A DNA stretch of 61,639 bases from a virus, in the IMG/VR virus record IMGVR_UViG_3300043444_000203, positions 1 through 61,639 of that record; one strand, given 5' to 3'. Shown here in pieces: positions 48,349 to 56,277 of this stretch (its first letter is position 1; the number at the start of each line of letters is the position of its first letter). The notes beneath the pieces are model-generated. The model did no database searches. It was not told the origin of the DNA and saw nothing but the letters and a program-made list of their open reading frames with translations. The position numbers and the translations under genes were made by a program.

Positions 48349-48995
48349 TATTTAAAAATGTTTTGGAATTCTTCTTCTACAGCAGATACATATTCCGGTT
48401 TTAAAATTTTAATTTTTCTTTTGCTTTCATTCACATCAAGTTCATACTCGTAATAAGTCTTGGATTGTTTTTCTATCTTAACTGTGATAGTGTTTCCATT
48501 ATCTAAAGTGTATGGTGTGCTTGAAGTTGCCAAGTTTGCATATGTGTTGGCATCAATTTGAATTGTCTTTTTATATTGTTGGTTTGTGGAATTATCAATC
48601 TGAGTTTCCAACTTATAGTATGAATGATTGTTTGTCTGTGACCATTCAAGTCCTGTCTGACCATTTGCAGTATTTGCATATGGACTACCTGTATATTTGT
48701 ATTCTATGATATCATGTAGTGAGCGATTCTCAACTGGCCAATCCATCTGAGGATTGAATATGTCATTCATCGCAAGAATGATCCAGTGTCTTTCTGAAGA
48801 ACCATATACTTTATAAGCCAACACTTCAGGAGTTTCTCCATCAATTACCGAATATTCATAGAATAGTGATGTGTTGTTTTTGAATGAATCTTCAAAAGAA
48901 AATTTGTTAGTTAAGTTGGTAACGATATCGACCGCATTTGGATCATGCGAAAACGAATAATATGTTTGTGGAAAGTAATTAAAATATTTTGCCAT
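48348..48995 (-). CDS. 53: baseplate wedge subunit gp53
   Basis: A wedge protein of about 215 residues, starting at MAKYFNYFPQTYYS. A GTG/ATG-like extension of four residues would overlap gene 48 and is not preferred. The N-terminus, the segment YYSFSHDPNAVDIVTNLTNK and the LysM-like part (VIDGETPEVLAYKVYGSSER, then HWIILAMNDIFNPQMDWP) are diagnostic of gp53. gp53 clamps neighbouring wedges to the hub in the T4 baseplate. The ATG begins two bases after the gene 48 stop. Confidence 0.92.
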   Translation of the reverse strand: MAKYFNYFPQTYYSFSHDPNAVDIVTNLTNKFSFEDSFKNNTSLFYEYSVIDGETPEVLAYKVYGSSERHWIILAMNDIFNPQMDWPVENRSLHDIIEYKYTGSPYANTANGQTGLEWSQTNNHSYYKLETQIDNSTNQQYKKTIQIDANTYANLATSSTPYTLDNGNTITVKIEKQSKTYYEYELDVNESKRKIKILKPEYVSAVEEEFQNIFK

Positions 48996-48997
48996 TA

Positions 48998-50206
48998 TCA
49001 ATACCAATCTTGTTTAGGTCCATCAATTTCCATATCTGGAGTCCATGTTGTGGAGTTGGTTGGTGCGCCACTGTAACCACTTGCGAAATTGTCTTTTGTC
49101 ATAATTTCTGTTTCTTTGAATTGTAATCCTAAACGAATAGCAACAGGAGTTCCTGTGCCTCCAGTGGTTGATGCTGATTGTCCCGGCACTTCGTAGGCTG
49201 CAAATCCATTTGGTGCATAGTCTAAGTCTATGCTTTCTAAAACGCAAGTTGAAATCTCAGGCAAGTTTGGATTGGCGGCACCGTTGTACATAAAACGAAT
49301 GTCGAATTCTGATGGCGGCACCAAGAAGAATCCATTAAATTCTTTTCTAATCTCGGGTGCTTGATGGAATTTCAATCTGTTAATGATACCCATAACTTCT
49401 TTCGCTTCTTTTTGTGAGCGTGGATATAGAACGAAGTCTAATCTAAAAGTTCTGAATGCTGGTGATGAATACAACAATTCTAACATAGGATTCTGAACCA
49501 TGCCTGCACCTGCGGCAAACAGATATTGTCCTGTTGGTCCAAGTTTGTTCAAAGCAACATTAGCCAAATATGGTGTTAAGTTTTTGGCGAATGCCTTGGC
49601 CATATCAACGCCAGATTGTCCACTTCTTAAAGTCTGAACCGCCGATGCACCAGCAGAAAGAGCAGCCGCTGGTAATCCACCACCTAAAGCGATATCGCTA
49701 TATGATTGTTGATGTGTGAACGCCAAAGTGTCTGGCATATACAATGCAATTGTGTCTGTAGTTCTACGAATTGTTCTGACGCCATTGATGTTTCCAGCAT
49801 TAGACAATAATTGACCAGCAGTTTCGCCACCTGCCGTAACAACTTCACCAAAAGCATCCAATTTACTCAAATCCATGTCGAAACTATACCCATTCTTTTT
49901 GGCAATTTCGGCACCTTCTTTTAGACCCGATTGTATTGTTCCTAAATTTCCACTGGCTGTTGGAGTAACAAATCGTTTTCTGTTAGCAATAATCGTAGGA
50001 TCATCAGCAGTCAAATCACTTTTATATTGTGTATGAACTTGTTCATTGATGTGAATTAGAACATAGTGGCCTTTGTCATAATTACCTATGTCTAAAGGAT
50101 AACGAAAAATATTATTTTCATATTTTCCACCAGCCAAAAGTGACGAACTTCTTTTTGCCTCTTTTGGTACCTTAAATTTGATATCGGATAGTGTGAATAA
50201 AGCCAT
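48998..50206 (-). CDS. 48: baseplate tail tube cap gp48
   Basis: A 402-residue protein. Family features: YPLDIGNYDKGHYVLIHINE near residues 36-55, the segment RRTTDTIALYMPDTLAFTHQ near 164-183, and PAFRTFRLDFVLYPRSQKEA followed by EIRKEFNGFFLVPPSEFDIR in the C-terminal tube-like domain. gp48 joins the hub to the first tail tube layer with gp54. It is the first gene of the leftward baseplate operon: AGGAAC site and a perfect TATAAATA upstream, divergent from gene 4. Confidence 0.87.
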   Translation of the reverse strand: MALFTLSDIKFKVPKEAKRSSSLLAGGKYENNIFRYPLDIGNYDKGHYVLIHINEQVHTQYKSDLTADDPTIIANRKRFVTPTASGNLGTIQSGLKEGAEIAKKNGYSFDMDLSKLDAFGEVVTAGGETAGQLLSNAGNINGVRTIRRTTDTIALYMPDTLAFTHQQSYSDIALGGGLPAAALSAGASAVQTLRSGQSGVDMAKAFAKNLTPYLANVALNKLGPTGQYLFAAGAGMVQNPMLELLYSSPAFRTFRLDFVLYPRSQKEAKEVMGIINRLKFHQAPEIRKEFNGFFLVPPSEFDIRFMYNGAANPNLPEISTCVLESIDLDYAPNGFAAYEVPGQSASTTGGTGTPVAIRLGLQFKETEIMTKDNFASGYSGAPTNSTTWTPDMEIDGPKQDWY

Positions 50207-50229
50207 TTTGTTCCTATAGGTTGACTACA

Positions 50230-50237
50230 TATTTATA
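50230..50237 (-). promoter_or_regulatory. T4-type late promoter (TATAAATA) for the baseplate operon from gene 48
   Basis: A perfect TATAAATA on the minus strand ends 23 nt before the gene 48 ATG and overlaps the gene 4 start codon on the other strand. It is the head of the leftward run 48-53-27-5-spike. Confidence 0.65.
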
Positions 50238-50689
50238 TGTCATATGGAAAGAATAGTTACAAAGGCTGGTTCAAACCCAAGAATCCAGCAAAATACAACG
50301 GGAATGCGGAGAACATAGTTTTTCGTTCATCCTGGGAATTGCGTTGCATGAAATACTTTGATGACAATCCAGCAGTAATCTGGTGGTCATCTGAGGAAAT
50401 GTCTGTGCCGTATTACTCACCTGTCGATGATAGAATGCATAGATACTTTCCTGACTTTATCATTAAAGTACAACGAAAAGATGGTACTGTTATGACACAC
50501 ATGATTGAAGTGAAACCTTTTGCTCAGACACAGAAACCAGTGCAAAAGAAAAGAACAACTAAGAAGTTCTTACAGGAAGTGGCCACTTACGCTGTGAATC
50601 AAATGAAATGGAAAGCGGCTGATGAGTTCTGCCACACTCATGGCTGGAAGTTTCAAATCATTACTGAGAGAGAATTAGGATTAATCTGA
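50237..50689 (+). CDS. 4: head completion protein gp4
   Basis: A 150-residue protein, the same length as T4 gp4. The N-terminus (SYGKNSYKGWFKPKNPAKYN, then IVFRSSWELRCMKYFDDNP) and the segment YFPDFIIKVQ...HMIEVKP are typical of this family. The arrangement E (in SSWE), D (in PDF) and E-x-K (in IEVK) is that of a PD-(D/E)XK nuclease, and gp4 is thought to trim or complete packaged DNA before neck joining. It begins the rightward cluster, divergent from gene 48, with only 30 bp between them. The ribosome binding site is weak. Confidence 0.93.
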   Translation: MSYGKNSYKGWFKPKNPAKYNGNAENIVFRSSWELRCMKYFDDNPAVIWWSSEEMSVPYYSPVDDRMHRYFPDFIIKVQRKDGTVMTHMIEVKPFAQTQKPVQKKRTTKKFLQEVATYAVNQMKWKAADEFCHTHGWKFQIITERELGLI

Positions 50690-50766
50690 AGAACCCAACA
50701 GCCTACTTATAACAGTTTGTGTTGGTAAAAACATTATATTATGGCAATCTTATGATTAAAAAAGGT

Positions 50767-50774
50767 AATAAATA
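50767..50774 (+). promoter_or_regulatory. AATAAATA element 4 nt before the 192-aa gene
   Basis: The plus strand reads AATAAATA, GAGC, ATG. A possible AAGG sits 5' of it. It is similar in spacing to the minus-strand copies at genes 25 and 8. The 89-nt spacer 50690-50778 shows nothing else clear. Confidence 0.35.
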
Positions 50775-50778
50775 GAGC

Positions 50779-51357
50779 ATGGCTTATCTAATGGACAGAA
50801 TTAACGAACAACTGGCTAAGGCTGGTTACGATGCCCGCACTCGTCAGGCAAGAGATTGGTTGCGCTCAAAAGTTGGCGAACTGAAACCAACACCTCAGAA
50901 ACTGATGCAAGATAAGTTGAGACAGACAAACTCCAGTTTTGTTGGTCATATGTATTTTTTCTACTATGATCCTAAGTTGAAGGATGAGTTGCCATATTAC
51001 GACAGGTTCCCGTTGGTCATACCAATTCAACCATACCCAGACGGTTTTTTAGGGCTGAATCTACATTACATTCACCCAAAGCAACGCATCATTCTTTTAG
51101 ATAAACTGAGTGAACATGCCTCAGATACTCGCTTCGATATCAATACCAAGTTGAGATTGAACTATCAATTGTTGACTGCATTCTCAAAAGCGTATGAAGC
51201 AACACCATGTATCAAGCGTTATCTTGGTTCTCATGTGCAATCTCGTTTCGTGGAAATTTTTGCTGATGAATGGGATATTGCCGCTTTGCTTCCTGTTGAA
51301 CAATTTGAGAAAGCAAGCACAAGTAAAGTCTGGGCGGACTCTAGGAAAAAATTCTAA
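50779..51357 (+). CDS. conserved T4-like phage protein beside gene 4, function unknown
   Basis: A 192-residue protein conserved in aquatic T4-like phages: YLMDRINEQLAKAGYDARTR, then HMYFFYYDPKLKDELPYYDR, FPLVIPIQPYPDGFLGLNLH and YLGSHVQSRFVEIFADEWD. The blocks FYYDPK...LPYYDxFPLV and GFLGLNLHY are striking and invariant-looking. No enzyme motif is seen. It lies between gene 4 and gene 54, so a role in head or tail completion, perhaps the DNA end protector gp2, is possible, but I see no direct link to T4 gp2. Its stop is immediately followed by the next ATG. Confidence 0.8.
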   Translation: MAYLMDRINEQLAKAGYDARTRQARDWLRSKVGELKPTPQKLMQDKLRQTNSSFVGHMYFFYYDPKLKDELPYYDRFPLVIPIQPYPDGFLGLNLHYIHPKQRIILLDKLSEHASDTRFDINTKLRLNYQLLTAFSKAYEATPCIKRYLGSHVQSRFVEIFADEWDIAALLPVEQFEKASTSKVWADSRKKF

Positions 51358-52146
51358 ATGGCATTTCAACCAAATCAATTCTTATCAAACATCAAAGCCA
51401 AAGGTGGCTTGGCAAAACCAAGTCGCTTTCAGGTAGTATTGCCTATTCCAACATATATCAATAGTTTTGTTGGTCAATCTATCTTTGAAAAACTAACAAA
51501 CTTGCCAGCAACAATTACGGCTGAGTTGCAAGACATATTTGCCACTGAGCGAAAAGATGCACAATCTAGAACTGCTAATCCTACACTATCGAGATATCTA
51601 GGACTGCAATGTGAGTCTTCTGAACTACCAGGGAAAACATTAGTTACTGCTGATGCCAAAGTATATGGACCAACATATAAAGTTCCATACCAAACACAGT
51701 ACAACGAGACAACACTAACATTCGTCTGTACGAATGATTTTTATGAGCGTAAATTGTTTGACAGATGGATCGAATCCATTATGCCAACAGATACAAACAA
51801 TTTAAGATTCGCTAAAGATGACACAACAAGATACATGACAAACATTCAAGTTTTGCAGTATGATGATTTCGTAAAACAAATCTATGCTGTAGAAATGATT
51901 GATGCGTATCCAATAGGAATCTCGGCACAACCATTGAGTTGGTCGGAAGATGGATTCCATCGTGTTTCTGTTCAGTTTACATATCAAAGATTTAGAACTA
52001 TCTACGATAGCAGAATCAATATCGCTGACCAAGTGGCAGAGAAAATTGGTGGTTCACTTGGTGAAAGATTACTCAAACCAATTAATCAAATTGACCAAGC
52101 GATTACACAAAAAGTTGGCAACATTGCCACAAGAGTTTTATTATAA
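51358..52146 (+). CDS. 54: baseplate tail tube initiator gp54
   Basis: A 262-residue protein with a tail-tube fold. The N-terminal helix and strand FQPNQFLSNIKAKGGLAKPS are followed by RFQVVLPIP, then LGLQCESSELPGKTLVTADA, YGPTYKVPYQTQYNETTLTF and a strand with FYERKLFDRWIESI. That last pattern is shared with tail tube proteins of the gp19/gp54 type. gp54 lies on gp48 and starts tube polymerisation. A C-terminal helical tail follows about residue 215. It begins directly at the stop of the previous gene. Confidence 0.82.
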   Translation: MAFQPNQFLSNIKAKGGLAKPSRFQVVLPIPTYINSFVGQSIFEKLTNLPATITAELQDIFATERKDAQSRTANPTLSRYLGLQCESSELPGKTLVTADAKVYGPTYKVPYQTQYNETTLTFVCTNDFYERKLFDRWIESIMPTDTNNLRFAKDDTTRYMTNIQVLQYDDFVKQIYAVEMIDAYPIGISAQPLSWSEDGFHRVSVQFTYQRFRTIYDSRINIADQVAEKIGGSLGERLLKPINQIDQAITQKVGNIATRVLL

Positions 52147-52161
52147 TTATTTGGAGTTATT

Positions 52162-52899
52162 ATGTCTTTACCGAAAATTGATGTGCCAGTTTATAGCACG
52201 AAATTGATTTCGACAGGAAAAACAGTTAAGTATAGAGCATTCACAGTTAAAGAGGAAAAGTTATTTCTCATGGCAAACGAGAGTGAGGAAGTTGATACTG
52301 TTATTGATACAATCAAACAGGTTTTGAATAACTGTATTATGACAAAAGGAATTAATGTTGAAGAACTTCCTTTGTTTGACATTGAATATTTGTTTCTGAA
52401 ACTTCGTGCAGTTTCTGTTGGTGAAGTTGTAAATTTGCGTTATAAGTGTAACAACATTCTTCCTAAGTTGGATGATGAAGAAGAAAAGAAGTGTAACCAT
52501 ATCGTTGAGATTGATTTGAATCTGAATGAGATTACTCCAGAATCTGTCAAGATTGACAAGACGATACAAATTACAGATACCATGGGTGTCACAATGAAAT
52601 ATCCAACTTTTGATTTGTTGAAAGAATTTGACGCAAATCAGGAAGTTGATTCTATTATTAAAATGACCGTCAAGTGTATTGACTTCATTTACGATAAAGA
52701 TAATGTTTATTATGCCAAGGATGCTAAAGAAGAAGAACTAATTGATTTTGTGGAAAGTATGCAGACAAAAGACTTGGAGAAGTTGAAAGACTTTTTCAGT
52801 TCTATGCCAAAGTTGAAAAAACAACTAGACTTTAATTGTGTTAAATGTGGCTATCAGGAGAAAATTGAACTGGAAGGAATCCAAAATTTTTTCGGCTAA
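52162..52899 (+). CDS. 26: baseplate hub protein gp26 (zero-frame product)
   Basis: A 245-residue protein similar to T4 gp26 (208 residues): YRAFTVKEEKLFLMANESEE near residues 24-43, then LFDIEYLFLKLRAVSVGEVV near 71-90. Two CxC-type pairs (C96/C111 and C226/C229 in CVKCG) suggest a zinc ribbon. T4 gp26 takes part in hub assembly with gp51. The gene ends with CAA AAT TTT TTC GGC TAA, which contains two -1 slippery heptamers, A-AAT-TTT and T-TTT-TTC. A GGAG site precedes the ATG. See the next entry and the findings for the frameshift product. Confidence 0.78.
   Translation: MSLPKIDVPVYSTKLISTGKTVKYRAFTVKEEKLFLMANESEEVDTVIDTIKQVLNNCIMTKGINVEELPLFDIEYLFLKLRAVSVGEVVNLRYKCNNILPKLDDEEEKKCNHIVEIDLNLNEITPESVKIDKTIQITDTMGVTMKYPTFDLLKEFDANQEVDSIIKMTVKCIDFIYDKDNVYYAKDAKEEELIDFVESMQTKDLEKLKDFFSSMPKLKKQLDFNCVKCGYQEKIELEGIQNFFG
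52884..52893 (+). promoter_or_regulatory. putative -1 ribosomal frameshift site
   Basis: Two overlapping heptamers of the X-XXY-YYZ type in the correct phase: A-AAT-TTT (52884-52890) and T-TTT-TTC (52887-52893), four to six bases before the gene 26 stop at 52897. The -1 frame downstream stays open for 64 codons. Confidence 0.65.
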
Positions 52900-53087
52900 C
52901 GTTTGGTTATGAGAATCTAACTAATCATTTCCAAACGAATTTTGCATTGATGCAACACCACAAATACAGTTTGACAGAGTTAGAGAATATGGTGCCTTGG
53001 GAAAGAATCATCTATGTGAATATGTTGATGCAATATTTGGAACAAGAAAACGAAAAATTAAAACAAGCGCAAGCGCAGAGGCGATAA
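52893..53087 (+). CDS. -1 frame extension of gene 26 (tail-assembly-chaperone-like, probable frameshift product)
   Basis: An open frame of 64 codons continues in the -1 frame from the end of gene 26 to TAA at 53085-53087, directly before the next ATG. It reads RLTFGYENLTNHFQTNFALM, then QHHKYSLTELENMVPWERII, ending LEQENEKLKQAQAQRR. The LxxNFxLMxHHKYSLxELExMxPWER pattern looks like a conserved protein, similar in plan to the T part of phage gpGT chaperones. The first ATG in frame (52950) has no ribosome binding site and would cut off the conserved-looking start, so entry by frameshift at 52884-52893 is preferred (fusion of about 308 residues). A 45-aa independent protein is the alternative. 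Confidence 0.7.
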   Translation, partial: RLTFGYENLTNHFQTNFALMQHHKYSLTELENMVPWERIIYVNMLMQYLEQENEKLKQAQAQRR

Positions 53088-54779
53088 ATGGCAGATAAGA
53101 GCAGTAGACTAGCAAACATTCTAAAACAAGAATATCAATCCAAAGGTATCGTTGGAGGTTTGGCTTCAGCCACCGGCAAACGAGCACTTGAAAAATTGGA
53201 TATCAGAAACGCACTATTCGGTGGTTCTGGTGTTGGCTCACTTATCGGTAGAAAAATCTTCGGTAAGGGTTATTCTGCTATCAATGAAAAAACTCCTGTT
53301 GATAAAATATCATCACAATCGGCTGCACTATCTGTCGATAAATTAGACACCATCGGCACAAACACACAGATTGCCGCTAAAAATTCAATGGCTCTACCAT
53401 CTATGGCAAGAGATATGAATGTGATGCGCCAGAATATTTCCAAGTTAGTTAAACTTCAAGGTGGAACTGCAACGAATAAAGCAGATGCATTTTTTGCAAA
53501 CGCAAAAGACCGTGAAGGTGCATATGAAGCACAGTTTGGCGCCAAAAAGCAAACAGCACCGACAAAAGTTTCCGAAAAGAAAGATGACAAAGGTTTCTTG
53601 GGTATTTTAGCAGGCGCTTTAGCATTAGGTGTTTCTAAAATATTTGACGGATTAAAATCCGTGGTTGGTTCAGTAACAGGTATTTTCGGAACTTTATTGA
53701 GAATTCTTCCTGGTGTAACTTCTTTACTTGAAGGTATGGCAACAGTTTTGAGAACTGGAATAGGTGCATTATTATCACCTTTGGGTTTATTGACTGCAGG
53801 TCTAACTGCGGCAGTTGTTGCGATTAAATTCTTCAGCGATAAAATTTTAGATAGAGCAGAAAAAGAAGGCGGCAAAGAAGGTAGAGACCTTGCATCACAA
53901 TCAATAGCCGAAACTATGTCTGGTGCTATGGACGGAAATTTCGTAACAGGCACAAACTCATACGGAGAAAATCTTGCTGGTCCTGATGCTATGGCAGAAG
54001 CCAGAAGAAAACAAGAACTTGTTTTAAATGCACAACGAATGGAAGGCTATAAAACAAGGGCAGGTGTTGGTCGTGATACATCACCAACAAAAGAAATTGA
54101 TGCCGGCAAAAGACAAATTTTGGATTTCATTGGAAACAAAGAAGGTGGTCCTGCACAATACAATGCGTTGGTTTATGGAAACAATACTCCAAAAAGCGCA
54201 GACTTAACAAACATGTCGATACAAGATGTTATGAATTATCAATCAGGTATGATTGCTAGAGGACACGCAAGCACAGCAGTTGGTCGTTATCAATTCTTAA
54301 AAGGCACACTTGAAGATTTGGTCAGACAATCTGGTATTTCAACTTCAGAAAAATTTACACCCGAAGTTCAGGATCAGTTGGCAGGCATTCTAGTTGATAG
54401 AGCAGGTTATCAAAAATTCAAAGAAGGCAAAATTGGATTAGAACAATTCCAAAGTAAACTAGCGGGCACTTGGGCCAGTTTGCCTAAAGCAGATGGAACA
54501 TCCGATTATACAGGTATTGCAGGAAATAAAGTTTTAACATCAGCATCAGCACTACAAAATGTTTTGATGGCTTCCGCTGGTGGCACATCTGGTGGAACGC
54601 TATCACAATCTAGCACACAAATGGCTTCTTTGACCCGTGAGTCCATGTCACCAACTGCACCAATTGTGAATGTTACTGCACCATCTGCACCACAAACACA
54701 ACAACAGGCACCGATAACAATCGCATCAGCCGATGTGCTTGATTCAGACTTCGGTAGACTACTAGCCAGAATGTACTAA
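53088..54779 (+). CDS. 29: gp29-like tape measure/hub protein with lambda-R-like lysozyme domain
   Basis: A 563-residue protein (T4 gp29: 590). The N-terminal third is helical, and residues about 168-250 are hydrophobic, as in tape-measure proteins. Residues about 342-480 resemble the phage lambda R lytic transglycosylase family: ILDFIGNKEGG with E352 in the place of the catalytic Glu, STAVGRYQFL (395-404) like the lambda STGAGRYQLL, and TWASLP (461-466) like IWASLP. The C-terminus ends DFGRLLARMY. It probably sets tail length and carries the cell-wall-cutting activity that T4 keeps in gp5. It begins directly after the frameshift frame. Confidence 0.78.
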   Translation: MADKSSRLANILKQEYQSKGIVGGLASATGKRALEKLDIRNALFGGSGVGSLIGRKIFGKGYSAINEKTPVDKISSQSAALSVDKLDTIGTNTQIAAKNSMALPSMARDMNVMRQNISKLVKLQGGTATNKADAFFANAKDREGAYEAQFGAKKQTAPTKVSEKKDDKGFLGILAGALALGVSKIFDGLKSVVGSVTGIFGTLLRILPGVTSLLEGMATVLRTGIGALLSPLGLLTAGLTAAVVAIKFFSDKILDRAEKEGGKEGRDLASQSIAETMSGAMDGNFVTGTNSYGENLAGPDAMAEARRKQELVLNAQRMEGYKTRAGVGRDTSPTKEIDAGKRQILDFIGNKEGGPAQYNALVYGNNTPKSADLTNMSIQDVMNYQSGMIARGHASTAVGRYQFLKGTLEDLVRQSGISTSEKFTPEVQDQLAGILVDRAGYQKFKEGKIGLEQFQSKLAGTWASLPKADGTSDYTGIAGNKVLTSASALQNVLMASAGGTSGGTLSQSSTQMASLTRESMSPTAPIVNVTAPSAPQTQQQAPITIASADVLDSDFGRLLARMY

Positions 54780-54781
54780 TG

Positions 54782-54803
54782 AAAAACCCCGCACTAGGCG
54801 GGG
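54782..54803 (-). terminator. rho-independent terminator after gene 32
   Basis: A six-pair stem CCCCGC/GCGGGG (54787-54792 with 54798-54803) with a five-base loop. On the minus strand it is followed by TTTTT, so it ends leftward transcription from gene 32. For the rightward transcript the hairpin has no T run. It separates the convergent gene 29-like and gene 32 units. Confidence 0.82.
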
Positions 54804-54831
54804 TAAACATTGCGAGAAAGGATCGTTATGT

Positions 54832-55716
54832 TTATTCGTCAGCGAGTGATTTGAAATAATCCAAATCGTCCTCTGGCATATCAGCGGCAGGTGCTTGTGC
54901 GGCACGAACTGTTTTTGGTGTTGGCAATTCAACATCTTCAGCACGAATGCTAGGCAAAGCATCACCTTCAAAGCCAAGAACTTTATCCAAACGGGCTTTT
55001 AATTGCTCATATGGTTTGAAGTTTTTCTTATCTGTGAAGTCCTTCAATGAATGCTCTTGTTTGTATATGGCTTCAAGTTTATCATCATCACCATCAAACA
55101 ATGCAGATGGTTCAGCAAACTCAGACTTATCGTAGTTACGATAGCCTTCAACATTACGAATCTTCAATTTGAAGTTTGCACCGTCCCAGAAGTCGAATGG
55201 GTTAACTGGTGTTTCATCAGCAAATTCTGGATTCATCGCTTCAGAGATTTTATCAAAAATCTTCTTACCGAATTTGAACAAACGAACAGTACCATCATTC
55301 TCTGGATGTGCTGGATCAGAAACGACCAAGATATTCGCAACATAACTCAAGCGGCGCTTTTGTTTACGAACGATATCTTTGTTTGCTTCAATACCAGAGT
55401 TCCATAGTGTAGAGTTGTGTTCACAAACAGGACACTTTTCACCAACTGTAGTCAAACAGTTGTCAATGAACCAACCACCTGGTCCTTGAAAGCCGTGGTC
55501 AAAACGGCGAACCCATGGAAGTCCATCTTCACCGTCAACACCTGGAGCAGGCAAGAAACGAATAGTGGCCATTCCGTTGCCAGATTTGTCTACAGTTGGT
55601 TGCCAGAATCGGGTATCTTCTTTAGAGCCAGCCTCAGCAGTTTGTGTGGTGGTCTCAATAGCCTTAGTAAGTTTTTCTAGGCTGTCACGGTTGCGTTTTA
55701 GATTAGCGAAAGACAT
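54832..55716 (-). CDS. 32: single-stranded DNA-binding protein gp32
   Basis: A 294-residue protein. The N-terminus has the LAST-like motif KRNRD for cooperative binding. The core contains the zinc subdomain H74-x12-C87-x7-C95-x2-C98 (FDHGF...DNCL...KCPVC), close to T4 H64/C77/C87/C90, and the OB-fold strands with WFIDNCLT and NPFDFWDGANFKLKIRNVEG. The C-terminus is acidic (MPEDDLDYFKSLADE), the tail that binds replication and recombination partners. It has two sigma70-like promoters, an AAGGA site and its own terminator, as expected for a heavily expressed gene. Confidence 0.96.
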   Translation of the reverse strand: MSFANLKRNRDSLEKLTKAIETTTQTAEAGSKEDTRFWQPTVDKSGNGMATIRFLPAPGVDGEDGLPWVRRFDHGFQGPGGWFIDNCLTTVGEKCPVCEHNSTLWNSGIEANKDIVRKQKRRLSYVANILVVSDPAHPENDGTVRLFKFGKKIFDKISEAMNPEFADETPVNPFDFWDGANFKLKIRNVEGYRNYDKSEFAEPSALFDGDDDKLEAIYKQEHSLKDFTDKKNFKPYEQLKARLDKVLGFEGDALPSIRAEDVELPTPKTVRAAQAPAADMPEDDLDYFKSLADE

Positions 55717-55734
55717 ATTATTTTCCTTGTATAA

Positions 55735-55762
55735 ATTGTATGCGTTGTATTAAAATTGTCCA
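55735..55762 (-). promoter_or_regulatory. sigma70-like promoter P2 for gene 32
   Basis: The minus strand reads TGGACA, 16 bases, TACAAT, ending 18 bases before the gene 32 ATG. It is downstream of the stronger P1. Confidence 0.5.
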
Positions 55763-55770
55763 CATGATTC

Positions 55771-55799
55771 ATTATATCATGTTATTTAGTTACTTTCAA
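55771..55799 (-). promoter_or_regulatory. sigma70-like promoter P1 for gene 32
   Basis: The minus strand reads TTGAAA, 17 bases, TATAAT, a near-consensus host-type promoter. Its -35 lies over the end of the HAD gene. Together with P2 this makes a tandem promoter for early/middle expression of gene 32. Confidence 0.65.
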
Positions 55800-56277
55800 T
55801 TCTGTCTTGCAACATCATTAAAGTATTACCAATTTCTTTGTGAAGAATACCAATACCACCTGCGGCATTAAATCCTTGGATAACATCAGGTGTATCATCA
55901 ATAAGAATTGTTTTTGGTGTAGCATATTCAGCCTTGCGTTTGCGTCCAGCAACAACATTTGCCTTCAGTTTAACTAAGCCATTCATATCTAGCCACACAC
56001 GCTTTTGTCGTTCAACTTCTTCGTGGTGTTTTTGTCCACCAGATGAAGTCAACAACTCAATTGGTAGTTTTGTTTTCATACAAAAATCTATCAATTCTTT
56101 TCCACCAGGATACCATTCCAAAGTTTCAAATTGCTTTGTCTCAATAAAGTGGTCCCAATGATTACTGAATTCTTTTCGGTCACGCATTGAACCTGGGAGT
56201 TCATTGTATAACTGGAAGTAACGGCGTTCAAAGTTACAGAGAACACCATCCATATCCAAATAAATCTTTTCAATCAT
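55786..56277 (-). CDS. HAD-superfamily phosphatase, 5'(3')-nucleotidase-like
   Basis: A 163-residue HAD hydrolase. Motif I is DMDGVLCNF (D8, D10), motif II is LLTSSG near residues 75-80, a basic patch with GRKRKAEYA follows, and motif IV is LIDDT (D127, D128). The layout fits the small phosphatases/5'(3')-deoxyribonucleotidases found in phages, which may dephosphorylate nucleotides or nucleic acid ends. The gene overlaps gene 59 by four bases (ATGA), placing it in a replication/recombination operon with genes 59 and 32. Substrate is not visible. Confidence 0.82.
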   Translation of the reverse strand: MIEKIYLDMDGVLCNFERRYFQLYNELPGSMRDRKEFSNHWDHFIETKQFETLEWYPGGKELIDFCMKTKLPIELLTSSGGQKHHEEVERQKRVWLDMNGLVKLKANVVAGRKRKAEYATPKTILIDDTPDVIQGFNAAGGIGILHKEIGNTLMMLQDRIESN

